64,000 nt of DNA from Thermohahella caldifontis (GTDB lineage: Bacteria; Pseudomonadota; Gammaproteobacteria; Pseudomonadales; Oleiphilaceae), in NCBI RefSeq assembly GCF_041153465.1, contig NZ_CP154858.1, forward strand, positions 1,798,001 to 1,862,000, read 5' to 3'. The position numbers and the translations under genes are program-made. Below are positions 44,993-53,892 of this stretch, in pieces; the first letter of the stretch is position 1; every line of letters begins with the position of its first letter. The notes beneath the pieces were generated by a model that searched no databases, was not told the origin of the DNA, and worked only from the letters and a program-made list of their open reading frames with translations.

Positions 44993-46093
44993 GTGCCCCA
45001 GCGACCCGATACGGACGACTACGCTTTCCTGCTGCGCCATGACGTGCCCATGATCGACCTGCGCGCGCCCATCGAGTTTGACAAGGGCGCATTCCCGACG
45101 GCCGTCAACCTGCCACTGATGACCGACGCTGAGCGCGCCCAGGTGGGTACCTGCTACAAGCGCAAGGGCCAGGAAGCCGCCATCGAGCTGGGTCATCGCC
45201 TCGTCAGCGGCGCCATCCGCGAAGCACGCATGGCCGCCTGGCTGGACTTTGCCCGCCGGCACCCGGAGGGCTACCTCTACTGCTTCCGGGGCGGTCTGCG
45301 GTCCCGCACCGTTCAGAACTGGCTTCGGGAGGCGGGCGTGCACTATCCGAGGGTGCTGGGCGGATACAAGGCACTGCGCCGCTTCTGCATTGACGACTTT
45401 GAGGCGCGGGTGCAACGCCAGTCCTTCTGGGTGGTGGCCGGCCCTACCGGCTCGGGCAAGACCCGCGTCATCCAGGCCTGCCGGCACGCCCTGGATCTGG
45501 AAGGACTCGCCCGCCACAAGGGATCCAGTTTCGGTCGCACGTTCGAACCCCAGCCGCCCCAGATCGGCTTTGAAAATGCGCTGGCCATTGAACTGATGAA
45601 ACTGGGGGACAACGGCCCTCACCCCATTCTGGTGGAAGATGAAAGCCGCCTGATCGGCCGTTGTGCCCTGCCCCTCAACCTGCGGGACAAGATGGCCGCC
45701 AGCCCGGTGATCCGTGTGGAGGAGCCTTTTGAGAGTCGCGTGGAGCTGATTCTCGAGGAATATGTGCTGCAACCCCTGACCTGGCTGACTTCACGGAACG
45801 CTGATGCGCATGTCGCCTGGGAAGCGCTGTCCGAACGTCTGCTGAGCAGCCTGGATCGTATTCGGAAACGCCTCGGCGGCGCGCGGCATCAGACCTTGCG
45901 GGCCCTCATGGAAGACGCCCTGACGGCCCACAGGGAGCGGAATGACCTGGATGGCCACCGGGCCTGGATCACCGGCTTGCTTCAGGACTACTATGACCCC
46001 ATGTATCGCTGGCAGATGGAAAACAAACCGCGGGACGTGGTGTTTCAGGGCAGTCGTGACGCCATTGCGGCCTGGCTTGCAGAGCGCACTTGA
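44993..46093 (+). CDS. mnmH: tRNA 2-selenouridine synthase
   Basis: 366-residue enzyme (also SelU/YbbB) that geranylates and then selenates the wobble 2-thiouridine of some tRNAs. N-terminal rhodanese domain with the catalytic cysteine at position 97 (YCFRGGLRS), the same number as in E. coli, which supports the GTG start at 44993; AGGAG lies 7 bases before it. C-terminal P-loop domain with GPTGSGKT and DESRLIGR. Selenation needs SelD, which is not in the window. Confidence 0.94.
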   Translation: MPQRPDTDDYAFLLRHDVPMIDLRAPIEFDKGAFPTAVNLPLMTDAERAQVGTCYKRKGQEAAIELGHRLVSGAIREARMAAWLDFARRHPEGYLYCFRGGLRSRTVQNWLREAGVHYPRVLGGYKALRRFCIDDFEARVQRQSFWVVAGPTGSGKTRVIQACRHALDLEGLARHKGSSFGRTFEPQPPQIGFENALAIELMKLGDNGPHPILVEDESRLIGRCALPLNLRDKMAASPVIRVEEPFESRVELILEEYVLQPLTWLTSRNADAHVAWEALSERLLSSLDRIRKRLGGARHQTLRALMEDALTAHRERNDLDGHRAWITGLLQDYYDPMYRWQMENKPRDVVFQGSRDAIAAWLAERT

Positions 46094-46187
46094 CATAAAT
46101 CACAGGATTTGACGATCTGACTTGAACGCCTCTCCCGAATGTGGACTATGCTGAAGGTATACGCTGCATCCAACCGGGAGGTGTACC

Positions 46188-46718
46188 ATGCCAGTTGCAC
46201 GTTTGAAACAGTATCTGGATGAGAAAGGTGTGTCCTACACCGCCATCCAGCATGCGCCGGCCTATACCGCACAGGAGCTGGCGGAAGCCGCCCATGTCTG
46301 CGGCAACCGGCTGGCCAAGACCGTCATCGTGATGCTGGATGGCAAGATGGCCATGATCGTGTTGCGGGCGACGGCAAAGATCCGTTGGGACCGGCTGTGC
46401 AATGAACTGGGCACGGACTTCATTGAGCTGGCCGACGAGGAAGAGTTTGCGGACAAGTTTCCGGACTGCGAAATCGGCGCCCTGCCGCCCTTTGGCAAAC
46501 TCTACGGCATGCAGGTGTACATGGACGAGAAGCTGGCCAATGAGCCGGAAATCGCCTTCTGCGCCGGCACTCATGCCGAAACCATCCGCATGGCCACCAA
46601 GGACTACCTGGAGCTGGCGAAGCCCATCGTCATCAGCCGCGGATTCATGCAACCGGATGCCACACCGCCCCTGCAGCGCATTCGCCCGGGGCGGCAGCAG
46701 TTCCACCTGCATCCGTGA
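46188..46718 (+). CDS. YbaK/ProX-type aminoacyl-tRNA deacylase domain protein
   Basis: 176-residue protein of the YbaK fold. N-terminal HAPAYTAQELAEAAHVCGNRLAKTVIVMLDGKMAMIVL contains the family's conserved Lys; GALPPFGKLYGMQVYMDEKLAN and FCAGTHAETIRM complete the pocket. Such proteins remove wrong amino acids from tRNA. The last 30 residues (from ISRGFM) are extra and basic. Ribosome site GGGAGG. Its stop abuts that of the convergent protease gene. Confidence 0.85.
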   Translation: MPVARLKQYLDEKGVSYTAIQHAPAYTAQELAEAAHVCGNRLAKTVIVMLDGKMAMIVLRATAKIRWDRLCNELGTDFIELADEEEFADKFPDCEIGALPPFGKLYGMQVYMDEKLANEPEIAFCAGTHAETIRMATKDYLELAKPIVISRGFMQPDATPPLQRIRPGRQQFHLHP

Positions 46719-48073
46719 TCATTCCAGCCTGAGCACATACAGGCGTCCGTCCCGCTGCAGCTGAAGCACCGCGCTTCGGCTGCGCCGGATACGGGATTTC
46801 ATCTCGGCCGTGCTGCGCACCCGGGTCCGGTTTACCGCCAGGATGACATCACCAGCCCTGAGGCCTGCCTCCCAGGCGGGTGATCCCTTCTGCACTTCAA
46901 CGATTTCCACGGCCACCGATTCGCCATTCTCGTACACATCCTGGAACAGCGCCCCGTCCAGATCCGGATGCATGGCACCGCCCGGTTGCCGAAGCCAGAC
47001 CGGATCTTCAACGGTCACCGACACGTTCCGGGTCCTGCCGTCCCGCACGACAGACAGCTTCAGGGTCTGGCCGATGGGCGTCAGACCGATCCGCTTGCGC
47101 AGATCGTCCGCATTGCTGACAGGATGACCGTTGGCCTGAACCACCACGTCACCGGAACGCAATCCGGCCCGCTCTGCCGGTGCCCCGGGAACCACCCGGG
47201 CAATCAGGGCTCCGGAAGTGGAAGGCAGACCGAACGCATCCGCCAGCTCCGGTGTCAGATCCTGAAATTCCACACCAATGCCGCCGCGCCGCACTTCCCC
47301 ATAGCGGGCCAGCTGATCCGCCACCACGCGGACAATTTCCGTGGGAATGGCAAACCCGATGCCCACGTTCCCGCCCGCAGGTGCCAGAATGGCGGAATTG
47401 ATCCCGACCAGCTCCCCCGCAGATTCACCAGCGCACCACCCGAGTTGCCCGGATTGATGGATGCATCGGTCTGGATGTAGTCCTCGTAGCCATTGAGGCC
47501 CAGACCGCTGCGGCCGAGCGCGCTGACAATGCCGCTGGTCACCGTCTGCCCCAGGCCGAAGGGGTTGCCCACCGCCACCACGAAGTCTCCCACCTCAAGC
47601 TGGCGGGAGTCCGCCATGGGCAGAGCCGTCAGATCCCGGGCTTCGATCTGCAGCAGCGCCAGATCCACCTGCTCGTCGGAGCCCAGCAAGTGTGCACCGA
47701 ACTTGCGGCCATCGGTCAGCAGCACCTCGATGCTGTCCGCATTCTCGATGACGTGATGATTGGTGATGACATAACCCTTCTCCGCATCAATGATCACACC
47801 GGAACCGGCGGACTGGGGGCGCTTTTCACGCTGCTGGGCCATGGGCGGCAGATCGAAGAAGTGCCGGAAGAAGGGATCGGCCAGCAACGGATTGACGTAT
47901 TCCACCGTTGCATAGGTGGCGATATTGACCACTGCCGGTCGCACCGTCTTCAGCATGGGGGCCAGAGACGGCAGCTTCTCACCTGTACCGAGCGCCACGG
48001 GCAGCGCCGCCTGCGCCACCGATGCACACAGCAGCCAACCGGCTACCACCAGCCCCAGCCAACGTTTTGTCAC
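46719..48073 (-). CDS. Periplasmic serine protease, DegQ/HtrA type, frameshifted
   Basis: Secreted trypsin-like protease with signal peptide (TKRWLGLVVAGWLLCASVAQA), catalytic His in TNHHVIEN, Asp in VDLALLQI and Ser in NPGNSGGALV, then two PDZ domains. The frame breaks right after the serine: the G run after LVNLR (C at 47414-47418) has five bases, and one more would restore ELVGINSAILAP and join the second half, which begins with NVGIGFAIPTEIVR. With that base the protein is about 450 residues, normal for DegQ. I start it at the GTG at 48073, which has GGGGAG; an ATG at 48121 is possible. Probable sequence error. It degrades misfolded envelope proteins. Confidence 0.9.
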
Positions 48074-48150
48074 ACCCTTTCTCCCCTGACAGTTCTCATT
48101 TGCATGCAGGTTGCCTATCATACCTGAAATTCATTGCGCCGGAGACCTGC

Positions 48151-49398
48151 GTGAACGCTGAGCCCGACATCCTGATCATTGGCGGTGGCATGGTGGGAGC
48201 CGCGCTCGCCTGCGCCCTGGGCGGACAGGCCCGCACCGTGGTTGTGCTGGAACGCGGGCCCTGGCCCGACTTTCCGCCGGACAGCCCGCCGGACCTGCGT
48301 GTCTCTGCCATCAGCCTGGCCAACGAGCAGGCCCTGAACCGGCTGGGCATCTGGCCACGCGTACCGGCAGAACGACAGACCCCCTACCGCCGGCTGGCCA
48401 CCTGGGAATGGCTGCGCACACCCTGGGGTCATTCTCTGCCGCCCTTCCAGGCCACGCGCTTCACTGCCGACGAGGCAGGCACGGATCATCTGGGCGCCAT
48501 CGTCGAGAACCGGGCCTTGCAACGTGCAGCGCTGGAGCAGGCGTGCAAGACCGACGGGGTCACGGTGCTGACTGACACGGCTCCCGAAGACATGCGTTTC
48601 GTCCAGGGCCGGCTTGAAGTACGGGTGAACGGTTTCTGGTGGGCCCCACGGCTGGTTGTCGGTGCCGATGGCGCGTTGTCCCGGGTGCGCGACGCGGCCC
48701 GGATTCCCCTGGATGCTCACCCCTACGACCAGTGGGCCATGCTGATCAATGTCACCCTGGCGCACCCGCCGGGAGACGAAACTTGGCAGGCCTTCACCCC
48801 GGATGGCCCCCGCGCCCTGTTGCCCCTCGGTTCACCGGACGGCGTTCACCGGGCCTCACTGGTCTGGTATGACCATCCCGATGCCATTCGCCGCTGGCAA
48901 CAGGCAGACGGGGAAACCCTGCTGCACGCCATCCGTGCTCACTTCCCTCCCCAACTGCCGGCCTTGCGCGCCGTGGAAGCCGTGGGTGCCTTCCCGCTGG
49001 TGCGCCGCCATGCACAGCGCTACTGGCACGGCAACACGGTACTGGTGGGCGATGCCGCACACACCATTCATCCGCTGGCCGGCCAGGGAGTGAATCTGGG
49101 CTTTCAGGATGTACTGAATCTGCATGCGCACCTCGCCCCCTGGCTTGAAGGTCGCACGGCTTCTCCCGGATCCGCCCCGGAAACCTATAGTCGTCAGCGG
49201 CGGGCCGCCAACCTGCTGATGATGCGGGGCATGGATGTGTTCTACCACGGCTTCAGCAGCCGCCTGCCGCCGCTGGCCCTGGCACGCAATGTGGCACTGG
49301 CACTGGCCCACCGGGCCGGGCCGGTGAAGAAGCAGGCCCTGAAATACGCGCTGGGCCTGACCGCTCCCTTTCAACCCCAGCAAGGAAGTCCGACATGA
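48151..49398 (+). CDS. Ubiquinone-biosynthesis FAD hydroxylase (UbiF/UbiH family)
   Basis: 415-residue aromatic-ring hydroxylase. FAD-binding motif ILIIGGGMVGAALACAL at the N-terminus, the middle motif VVGADGALSRVRDAARI, and GDAAHTIHPLAGQGVNLGFQDV. The C-terminal MRGMDVFYHGFSSRLPPL...KKQALKYALGL closely resembles UbiF rather than UbiH. The GTG at 48151 follows GGAGA at 7 bases. The hinT gene overlaps its stop (ATGA). Divergent from the protease gene. Confidence 0.92.
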   Translation: MNAEPDILIIGGGMVGAALACALGGQARTVVVLERGPWPDFPPDSPPDLRVSAISLANEQALNRLGIWPRVPAERQTPYRRLATWEWLRTPWGHSLPPFQATRFTADEAGTDHLGAIVENRALQRAALEQACKTDGVTVLTDTAPEDMRFVQGRLEVRVNGFWWAPRLVVGADGALSRVRDAARIPLDAHPYDQWAMLINVTLAHPPGDETWQAFTPDGPRALLPLGSPDGVHRASLVWYDHPDAIRRWQQADGETLLHAIRAHFPPQLPALRAVEAVGAFPLVRRHAQRYWHGNTVLVGDAAHTIHPLAGQGVNLGFQDVLNLHAHLAPWLEGRTASPGSAPETYSRQRRAANLLMMRGMDVFYHGFSSRLPPLALARNVALALAHRAGPVKKQALKYALGLTAPFQPQQGSPT

Positions 49399-49760
49399 GT
49401 GAAACCATCTTTTCCAAGATCATTCGCCGCGAAATTCCGGCAGATATTGTTTATGAAGACGAACACAGCCTGGCCTTCCGGGACATCAATCCCCAGGCCC
49501 CGGTACATCTGCTGATCATTCCCAAGACGCCCATTGCCACCATTAACGAGATCAACGAAAGCAACAAGGATGTGGTGGGGCACCTGTTCGTGGTGGCCGC
49601 CAAACTGGCAAAGGAAATGGGCTTTGCGGAAGACGGCTACCGCGTGGTGATGAACTGCAACGAGCATGGTGGCCAGACGGTGTACCACATCCACCTTCAC
49701 CTGCTGGCAGGCAAGCCGATGGGCTGGCCTCCCTACACGGAAAAGCTCAAGAAGGCCTGA
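49395..49760 (+). CDS. hinT: Histidine-triad nucleotide-binding protein HinT
   Basis: 121-residue HIT protein. The triad is HIHLHLLAG near residue 103; the N-terminus TIFSKIIRREIPADIVYEDE and DINPQAPVHLLIIPK are typical. It hydrolyses nucleoside phosphoramidates. The ATG overlaps the hydroxylase stop. A bidirectional terminator follows. Confidence 0.96.
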   Translation: MSETIFSKIIRREIPADIVYEDEHSLAFRDINPQAPVHLLIIPKTPIATINEINESNKDVVGHLFVVAAKLAKEMGFAEDGYRVVMNCNEHGGQTVYHIHLHLLAGKPMGWPPYTEKLKKA

Positions 49761-49781
49761 AACGGCACTTCACCCACTCAC

Positions 49782-49810
49782 AAAAAAGCCGGGACACACC
49801 CGGCTTTTTT
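49782..49810. terminator. Bidirectional intrinsic terminator between hinT and nhaD
   Basis: AAAAAAGCCGGG paired with CCCGGCTTTTTT around a 5-base loop. It has T-runs on both strands, so it ends hinT on one side and the convergent nhaD on the other. Confidence 0.9.
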
Positions 49811-49828
49811 GGTTTCGGAACAGCAGAC

Positions 49829-51198
49829 TCAGCTGCCGTTGAGTGCAATGTGGGCAGCAATTGACGCCGCGTACCCCAGTGCGATAGCCCAGGTCCACTT
49901 CAGGTGCCCCAGGAAGGTGTAACGCCCCTTGGATGCGCCCATGAGGCCCACACCGGCCGCTGAGCCGATGGATAGCAGACTGCCGCCCACTCCCGCGGTC
50001 AGGGTGATGAGGAGCCACTGGGCATGGTTCATGTCCGGACCCATGCTGAGGACGGCAAACATGACCGGAATGTTGTCCACGACAGCGGACAACAGCCCCA
50101 CCAGGATGTTGGCTGTGGTCGGCCCGAGATCCGTGTACATGGCCTTGGACATCATCTCAAGATAGCCAATGAATGCCAGGCCGCCCACACAAAAAATCAC
50201 GCCAAAGAAGAACAGTAGTGTATCCCACTCGGCCCTGGCTACACGGCGGAAAATGTCAAACTGGATGTCGTCTTCCACGGAGCCGGTCTTGCGCAGATAA
50301 TACGCAAAGAACATCAGCAAGGACATCCCGCTCATCATGCCGAGGTAAGGCGGCAGATGGAGGATATTCTCAAAGCTCACCGCTGTGGCAATGGTCATGC
50401 CAAACAGAGCTGCAATGATCAGCCCGCCGCGCTTGATGGGAACGATCCCCCCTCACCATGTGGTGTACCCTTGGGCAAAAAGGGATACATAATGGCAGCA
50501 GGCACGACAAAATTGATCAGCGACGGTACAAAAAGAGCCAGGAACTCGCCAAATTCAACATGCCCGGACTGCCAGACCATCAGTGTGGTGATGTCCCCGA
50601 AGGGGCTGAAAGCACCACCGGCGTTTGCTGCCACTACCACATTGATCATGGCCATAGTGACAAACTGTACGTTCTTACCGCCCACAGCGAGGATAACAGC
50701 CCCCAGAATCAGTGCGGTTGTCAGGTTGTCCGCCACCGGGGACAGGAAAAAGGCGATAAATCCCGTGACCCAGAACAGCTTGCGATAGCTGAATGCCTTC
50801 ACGACCAGCCAAGAGCGCAGCGACTCGAATACATGACGCTCCTCCAGGGCGTTGATATAGGTCATCGCCACCAGCAGGAACAGGAACAGCTGCGCATATT
50901 CAATCAGGTTATGGTGCAGAGAAGCTTCCATTTCCGCTGACATACCCTTCTCGTGGGCAATCAGCGCTACCAACACCCAGATGATACCCGCAGCCAGCAT
51001 GACCGGTTTGGATTTGCGCAGATGCAGAACTTCTTCGGCCATGACGGCAACATAGGCGAGCACGAACAGGATCAGTGCCACAATGGCCAGGGGCTCGCCC
51101 GTGGCATGCATGATGGGCAGACTTTCACCTTCCGAGGCGACAGCCGGCAGCCCGAACAGGGTCAGTGCAAACAGCAGGGAGTACTTGATCAATGACAT
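49829..51198 (-). CDS. nhaD: Na+/H+ antiporter NhaD, frameshifted
   Basis: Inner-membrane sodium (or lithium)/proton antiporter of the NhaD group, about 455 residues when joined. N-terminal signal-like helix, then EEVLHLRKSKPVMLAAGIIWVLVAL, SPVADNLTTALILGAVI and NAGGAFSPFGDITTLMVW, and in the second half VDNIPVMFAVLSMGP and GVGGSLLSIGSAAGVGLMG. The reading frame breaks after PKGTPHGEGG: the C run at 50447-50452 (G on the coding strand) has six bases, and a seventh would continue as IVPIKRGGLIIAALF into the second half. Probable sequence error. ATG has AAGG 8 bases upstream. An insertion sequence lies directly before its promoter. Confidence 0.9.
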
Positions 51199-51247
51199 GA
51201 TTGAGCCTTGGGGGTTAATGAATTTTCATGATTGGCAAACGGGCGCC

Positions 51248-51276
51248 ATTTTAGGGGGGGTCACGCCTCGATTCAA
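51248..51276 (-). promoter_or_regulatory. Promoter of nhaD, next to the insertion sequence
   Basis: On the minus strand, TTGAAT (51271-51276), a 17-base spacer containing seven C, and TAAAAT (51248-51253), about 50 bases before the start codon. The IS target duplication begins at the next base, so the promoter hexamers are just spared. Confidence 0.6.
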
Positions 51277-51292
51277 GGCAAATGCATGGGGG
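51277..51292. repeat. Target-site duplication, left copy
   Basis: GGCAAATGCATGGGGG, identical to 52742-52757 on the other side of the insertion sequence. A 16-base duplication (17 if the preceding A is counted). Confidence 0.85.
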
Positions 51293-52741
51293 TGTTAGCC
51301 CAAAGCTGTAATGTCCCCTTCTCGCAATTCTAAAATGTCCCCTTTTGGGATACAGGAGGGGGCAATGGCAGAGGAGACCATTGCAATGACGCAAAAAGCG
51401 ATCGATCGGCTGGCAATCATTCAGCAGGTGACCGCAAAACAGCTTCGGCAACAGGAAGCTGCCCGGCAGCTTGGGCTGAGTGTCCGGCAAGTTAAGCGTC
51501 TGGTCGCCCGCTTTCGTCAGAAGGGGCCGTCAGGACTGGTTTCCGGCCATCTCGGTAAACGCCCGGGCAATGCAATTCCCGGGGCCGTGCGCAAGGAAGT
51601 ACTCTCTCTGGTTCGCACACGCTACCCTGATTTCGGACCAACGCTTGCCTGTGAAAAACTCACCGCACTGCATGGATACAAGCTGTCAGCCGAGACCCTC
51701 CGACAGTGGATGATCGCTGACGGACTCTGGAAACCCGGAAAACGCAAGGCCGCCCGGATTCACCAGCGACGTCCCAGACGGCCCTGTCGCGGCGAGCTGA
51801 TTCAGATTGACGGCTCACCACATGACTGGTTTGAAGGGCGCGGCCCGCGCTGCACCCTGATCGTGTTCATTGATGACGCCACCAGTGAACTGATGGCATT
51901 ACGCTTCGCCCCGGCCGAGACCACCTGGGCTTACCTGCAGACACTGCAAGGCTATCTGGCCGAGCACGGCCGCCCCGCTGCTTTGTATTCCGACAAGCAC
52001 AGCATCTTCCGGGTAAACCAACCCGAGCGCGAAGGTGAGCTGACCCAGTTCACCCGGGCTCTCAAAACGCTGGATATCGAGCCCATTCATGCCAATACCC
52101 CTCAGGCCAAGGGGCGTGTCGAGCGTGCCAACCAGACGCTTCAGGACCGCCTCGTCAAGGAGTTGCGTCTTGCGGGCATCTCGGACATTGAGACCGCCAA
52201 TGCCTGGCTGCCGGGCTTTATGCGCGATTTCAACGCACGCTTTGCCAAACCCGCCCAGAACGCCACGGATGCTCACCGCCCCGTTCTGCACACACCAGAG
52301 GAGCTGGCGCTCATCCTGTGCCTGCACAACCACCGAAAGCTCTCAAAGAACCTGACCTTTCAGTTCAGGAACCGGGAATACCAGCTCACCGGCTATGGAA
52401 AGGGCTATCGGCTCCGGGGCGCCCGGATCACCATCTGTGAAGCACAGGATGGCCATGTGACGGTGCTCCACAAAGGGCATCAACTGGATTGGCAAATCCT
52501 GAGCGAAGGCGAGCCCCCGGTCCCTTTGGATGACGAGAAAAGCCTCCACCAACGTGTCGACAAGGCGAGAGCCAGACAAAAGGCATCCTCAGGCAGAAAG
52601 CCCGCGCCGGACCATCCATGGCGACGTTCTCCGGTTGGTAAAGCGGCCTCCGGCAGGCAGTCGGTAACCTCCTGAAACAGGATACCCAAAGGGGACACTT
52701 TAGCTTTGGTAAAAAGGGGACATTTTAGAATTGGGTTGACA
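51293..52741 (+). mobile_element. IS1202/ISNCY-type insertion sequence, about 1.45 kb
   Basis: Bounded by imperfect 26-base inverted repeats (51293-51318 and 52716-52741, about 20 of 26 matching, both ending TGT...ACA) and by a 16-base direct repeat of the target. Inside each end there is a second copy of the ATGTCCCCTT motif, probably extra transposase-binding sites. It carries one transposase gene. Long target duplications of this size are known for part of the IS1202 group. The intact ends and exact duplication indicate recent insertion. Confidence 0.88.
51365..52675 (+). CDS. Transposase, DDE type, IS1202/ISNCY family
   Basis: 436-residue transposase. N-terminal helix-turn-helix (RQQEAARQLGLSVRQVKRLVARFRQKG), a second helical DNA-binding part, then the RNase-H-like catalytic core with Asp in LIQIDGSPHDW, Asp in ALYSDKHSIF and Glu in GRVERANQTLQDR. 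A basic tail ends the protein. The ATG at 51365 follows GGAGGGGG; in-frame ATGs at 51311 and 51335 lie in the inverted-repeat region and lack ribosome sites. It looks intact and may be active. Confidence 0.9.
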   Translation: MAEETIAMTQKAIDRLAIIQQVTAKQLRQQEAARQLGLSVRQVKRLVARFRQKGPSGLVSGHLGKRPGNAIPGAVRKEVLSLVRTRYPDFGPTLACEKLTALHGYKLSAETLRQWMIADGLWKPGKRKAARIHQRRPRRPCRGELIQIDGSPHDWFEGRGPRCTLIVFIDDATSELMALRFAPAETTWAYLQTLQGYLAEHGRPAALYSDKHSIFRVNQPEREGELTQFTRALKTLDIEPIHANTPQAKGRVERANQTLQDRLVKELRLAGISDIETANAWLPGFMRDFNARFAKPAQNATDAHRPVLHTPEELALILCLHNHRKLSKNLTFQFRNREYQLTGYGKGYRLRGARITICEAQDGHVTVLHKGHQLDWQILSEGEPPVPLDDEKSLHQRVDKARARQKASSGRKPAPDHPWRRSPVGKAASGRQSVTS

Positions 52742-52757
52742 GGCAAATGCATGGGGG
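52742..52757. repeat. Target-site duplication, right copy
   Basis: Second copy of the 16-base duplication. It ends one base before an FNR-type palindrome. Confidence 0.85.
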
Positions 52758-52758
52758 A

Positions 52759-52800
52759 TTGACGCCGGTCAAGTCACATCCCCGAAAAGCCGTTTAAGAT
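52759..52800 (+). promoter_or_regulatory. Candidate class II FNR/DNR-type promoter
   Basis: TTGAC-GCCG-GTCAA (52759-52772), the half-site spacing of FNR/ANR/DNR boxes, centred between 52765 and 52766, and a -10 hexamer TAAGAT at 52795-52800. If transcription starts at 52807, the palindrome is at -41.5 and the hexamer at -12 to -7, the exact layout of class II activation. No -35 is needed or seen. The regulator is inferred. Confidence 0.6.
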
Positions 52801-52806
52801 AGCGCC

Positions 52807-52931
52807 GTGGTTTTGAGGTATCGGCAACACCTCCCGGCAAACCGAAACAACCCTCAAGGCCAACGCAAGGTGAGGCTGGGTTCGTTCGCGGGGCTATTTT
52901 CTCTCCTCCACCCGCGGGCGAACCTTTTTTT
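52807..52931 (+). ncRNA. Candidate small RNA, about 125 bases
   Basis: No reading frame of note, but the segment has a well-placed promoter upstream and a strong intrinsic terminator at its end, with no gene on this strand beyond it. It can fold through TTGAGG/CCTCAA and GGTTT/AAACC pairings. Two pyrimidine motifs that could pair with ribosome sites, CCTCCC (52830-52835) and TCCTCC (52904-52909, in the terminator loop), are exposed. This fits a trans-acting RNA of the FnrS/PhrS kind in logic, but I do not recognise its sequence. Confidence 0.55.
52879..52931 (+). terminator. Intrinsic terminator of the candidate small RNA
   Basis: 14-base stem (52879-52892 with 52911-52924; two G-T pairs) closing an 18-base pyrimidine-rich loop, followed by seven T. 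The minus strand has no T-run after it, so it serves the plus strand. Confidence 0.85.
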
Positions 52932-52974
52932 GTTTCCCCGGACTTCTGTTTCCCGGACCCTTCTTGCGGCAGCA

Positions 52975-53814
52975 TCAGACGCCGGAGTCCGGCACACTGC
53001 CGGCACCGGCGCGGGCCAGGCGCTCGCTCATCTGGTCTGACCGCTTCTGCAGAGTTTCCTTGAGAGCCGCGTTCACTCCCTGCACAAATGCCTGTCCGGC
53101 TGGACTGCGGGCGAAGGCAATATAGGCTTTCAGTTCGTCCAGGCTCAGATGCTGATAGGTGTACAGATAGTTGAGATACGCCTGCTCGCCCACTTCACCC
53201 CGCATGGCCGTGCGACGCTTCAGAATGATGGCCTTGAGGTCGTCATAGGTGGGCAGTGTGGGGCCGTGAACCACGGAGGTGATGGCGGCGGCCATGGCCA
53301 GCTGGAGAATCTGGGCATTGTCGAGCATGGTTTCGGTGGACCCGGTGGCCCGGTCAAAGGCGGCAAAGAGGCGCTCCCGCTCCGTGCCCCGGTAGCGTTC
53401 ACGCAGCTGATCCAGACTCCCGAGGGCCTGCCCGTCGGCAACCGCACCCATTTCCGCCCTGACCACCTTCCGCCCCAGGGGGCTGGTATACCAGTCCAGC
53501 GCATGACCGGCCTCCTCCGGAGTCAGCCGGGTTGCCAGGGCCTGTGCAAATTCATCCAGCAGGTCATCGGGCTGAAAGCTGCTCCGGATGGCCTGATCAA
53601 AGACCTGCGAGAGACCGCGAGGCAGAGCCTTTCCGGCCAGATTGCGCGCCAGGGTACGCTGAATCAGCACCGGATACTGGGCCAGCAGATCATCCATCCC
53701 GGCCGAGCTGATGAGACGTTCCACCACCGGTACCGGGGCCTGGGGTACCGCACCCGCCGCCAGGCTCAGGCCCAACAGAACACATGATAGAAAGAGATGC
53801 CTGATCACGAACAT
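52975..53814 (-). CDS. DUF2059-domain secreted protein
   Basis: 279 residues with a signal peptide (MFVIRHLFLSCVLLGLSLAAGA). Mostly helical; the C-terminal YLNYLYTYQHLSLDELKAYIAFARSPAGQAFVQGVNAAL matches the DUF2059 pattern and an earlier RLTPEEAGHALDWYTSPLGRKVVRAE looks like a diverged copy of the same unit, so the protein may be an internal repeat. Function unknown. It follows phoU on the same strand after 78 bases and could be part of, or follow, the pst operon. Confidence 0.82.
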   Translation of the reverse strand: MFVIRHLFLSCVLLGLSLAAGAVPQAPVPVVERLISSAGMDDLLAQYPVLIQRTLARNLAGKALPRGLSQVFDQAIRSSFQPDDLLDEFAQALATRLTPEEAGHALDWYTSPLGRKVVRAEMGAVADGQALGSLDQLRERYRGTERERLFAAFDRATGSTETMLDNAQILQLAMAAAITSVVHGPTLPTYDDLKAIILKRRTAMRGEVGEQAYLNYLYTYQHLSLDELKAYIAFARSPAGQAFVQGVNAALKETLQKRSDQMSERLARAGAGSVPDSGV

Positions 53815-53892
53815 GGCGCACCTGTCAGATGGGTTTGCTCTGAGTATAGTGCGCCGCCGTGTTACAGGATGTAAGGATTGGCTGGTTTTTGG

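Noticed and set aside
46090..46103. FNR-like sequence TTGAC-ATAA-ATCAC after mnmH
   Set aside because: The second half-site is imperfect and no -10 hexamer lies at the class II position; the nearest candidate (TATGCT) has poor spacing.
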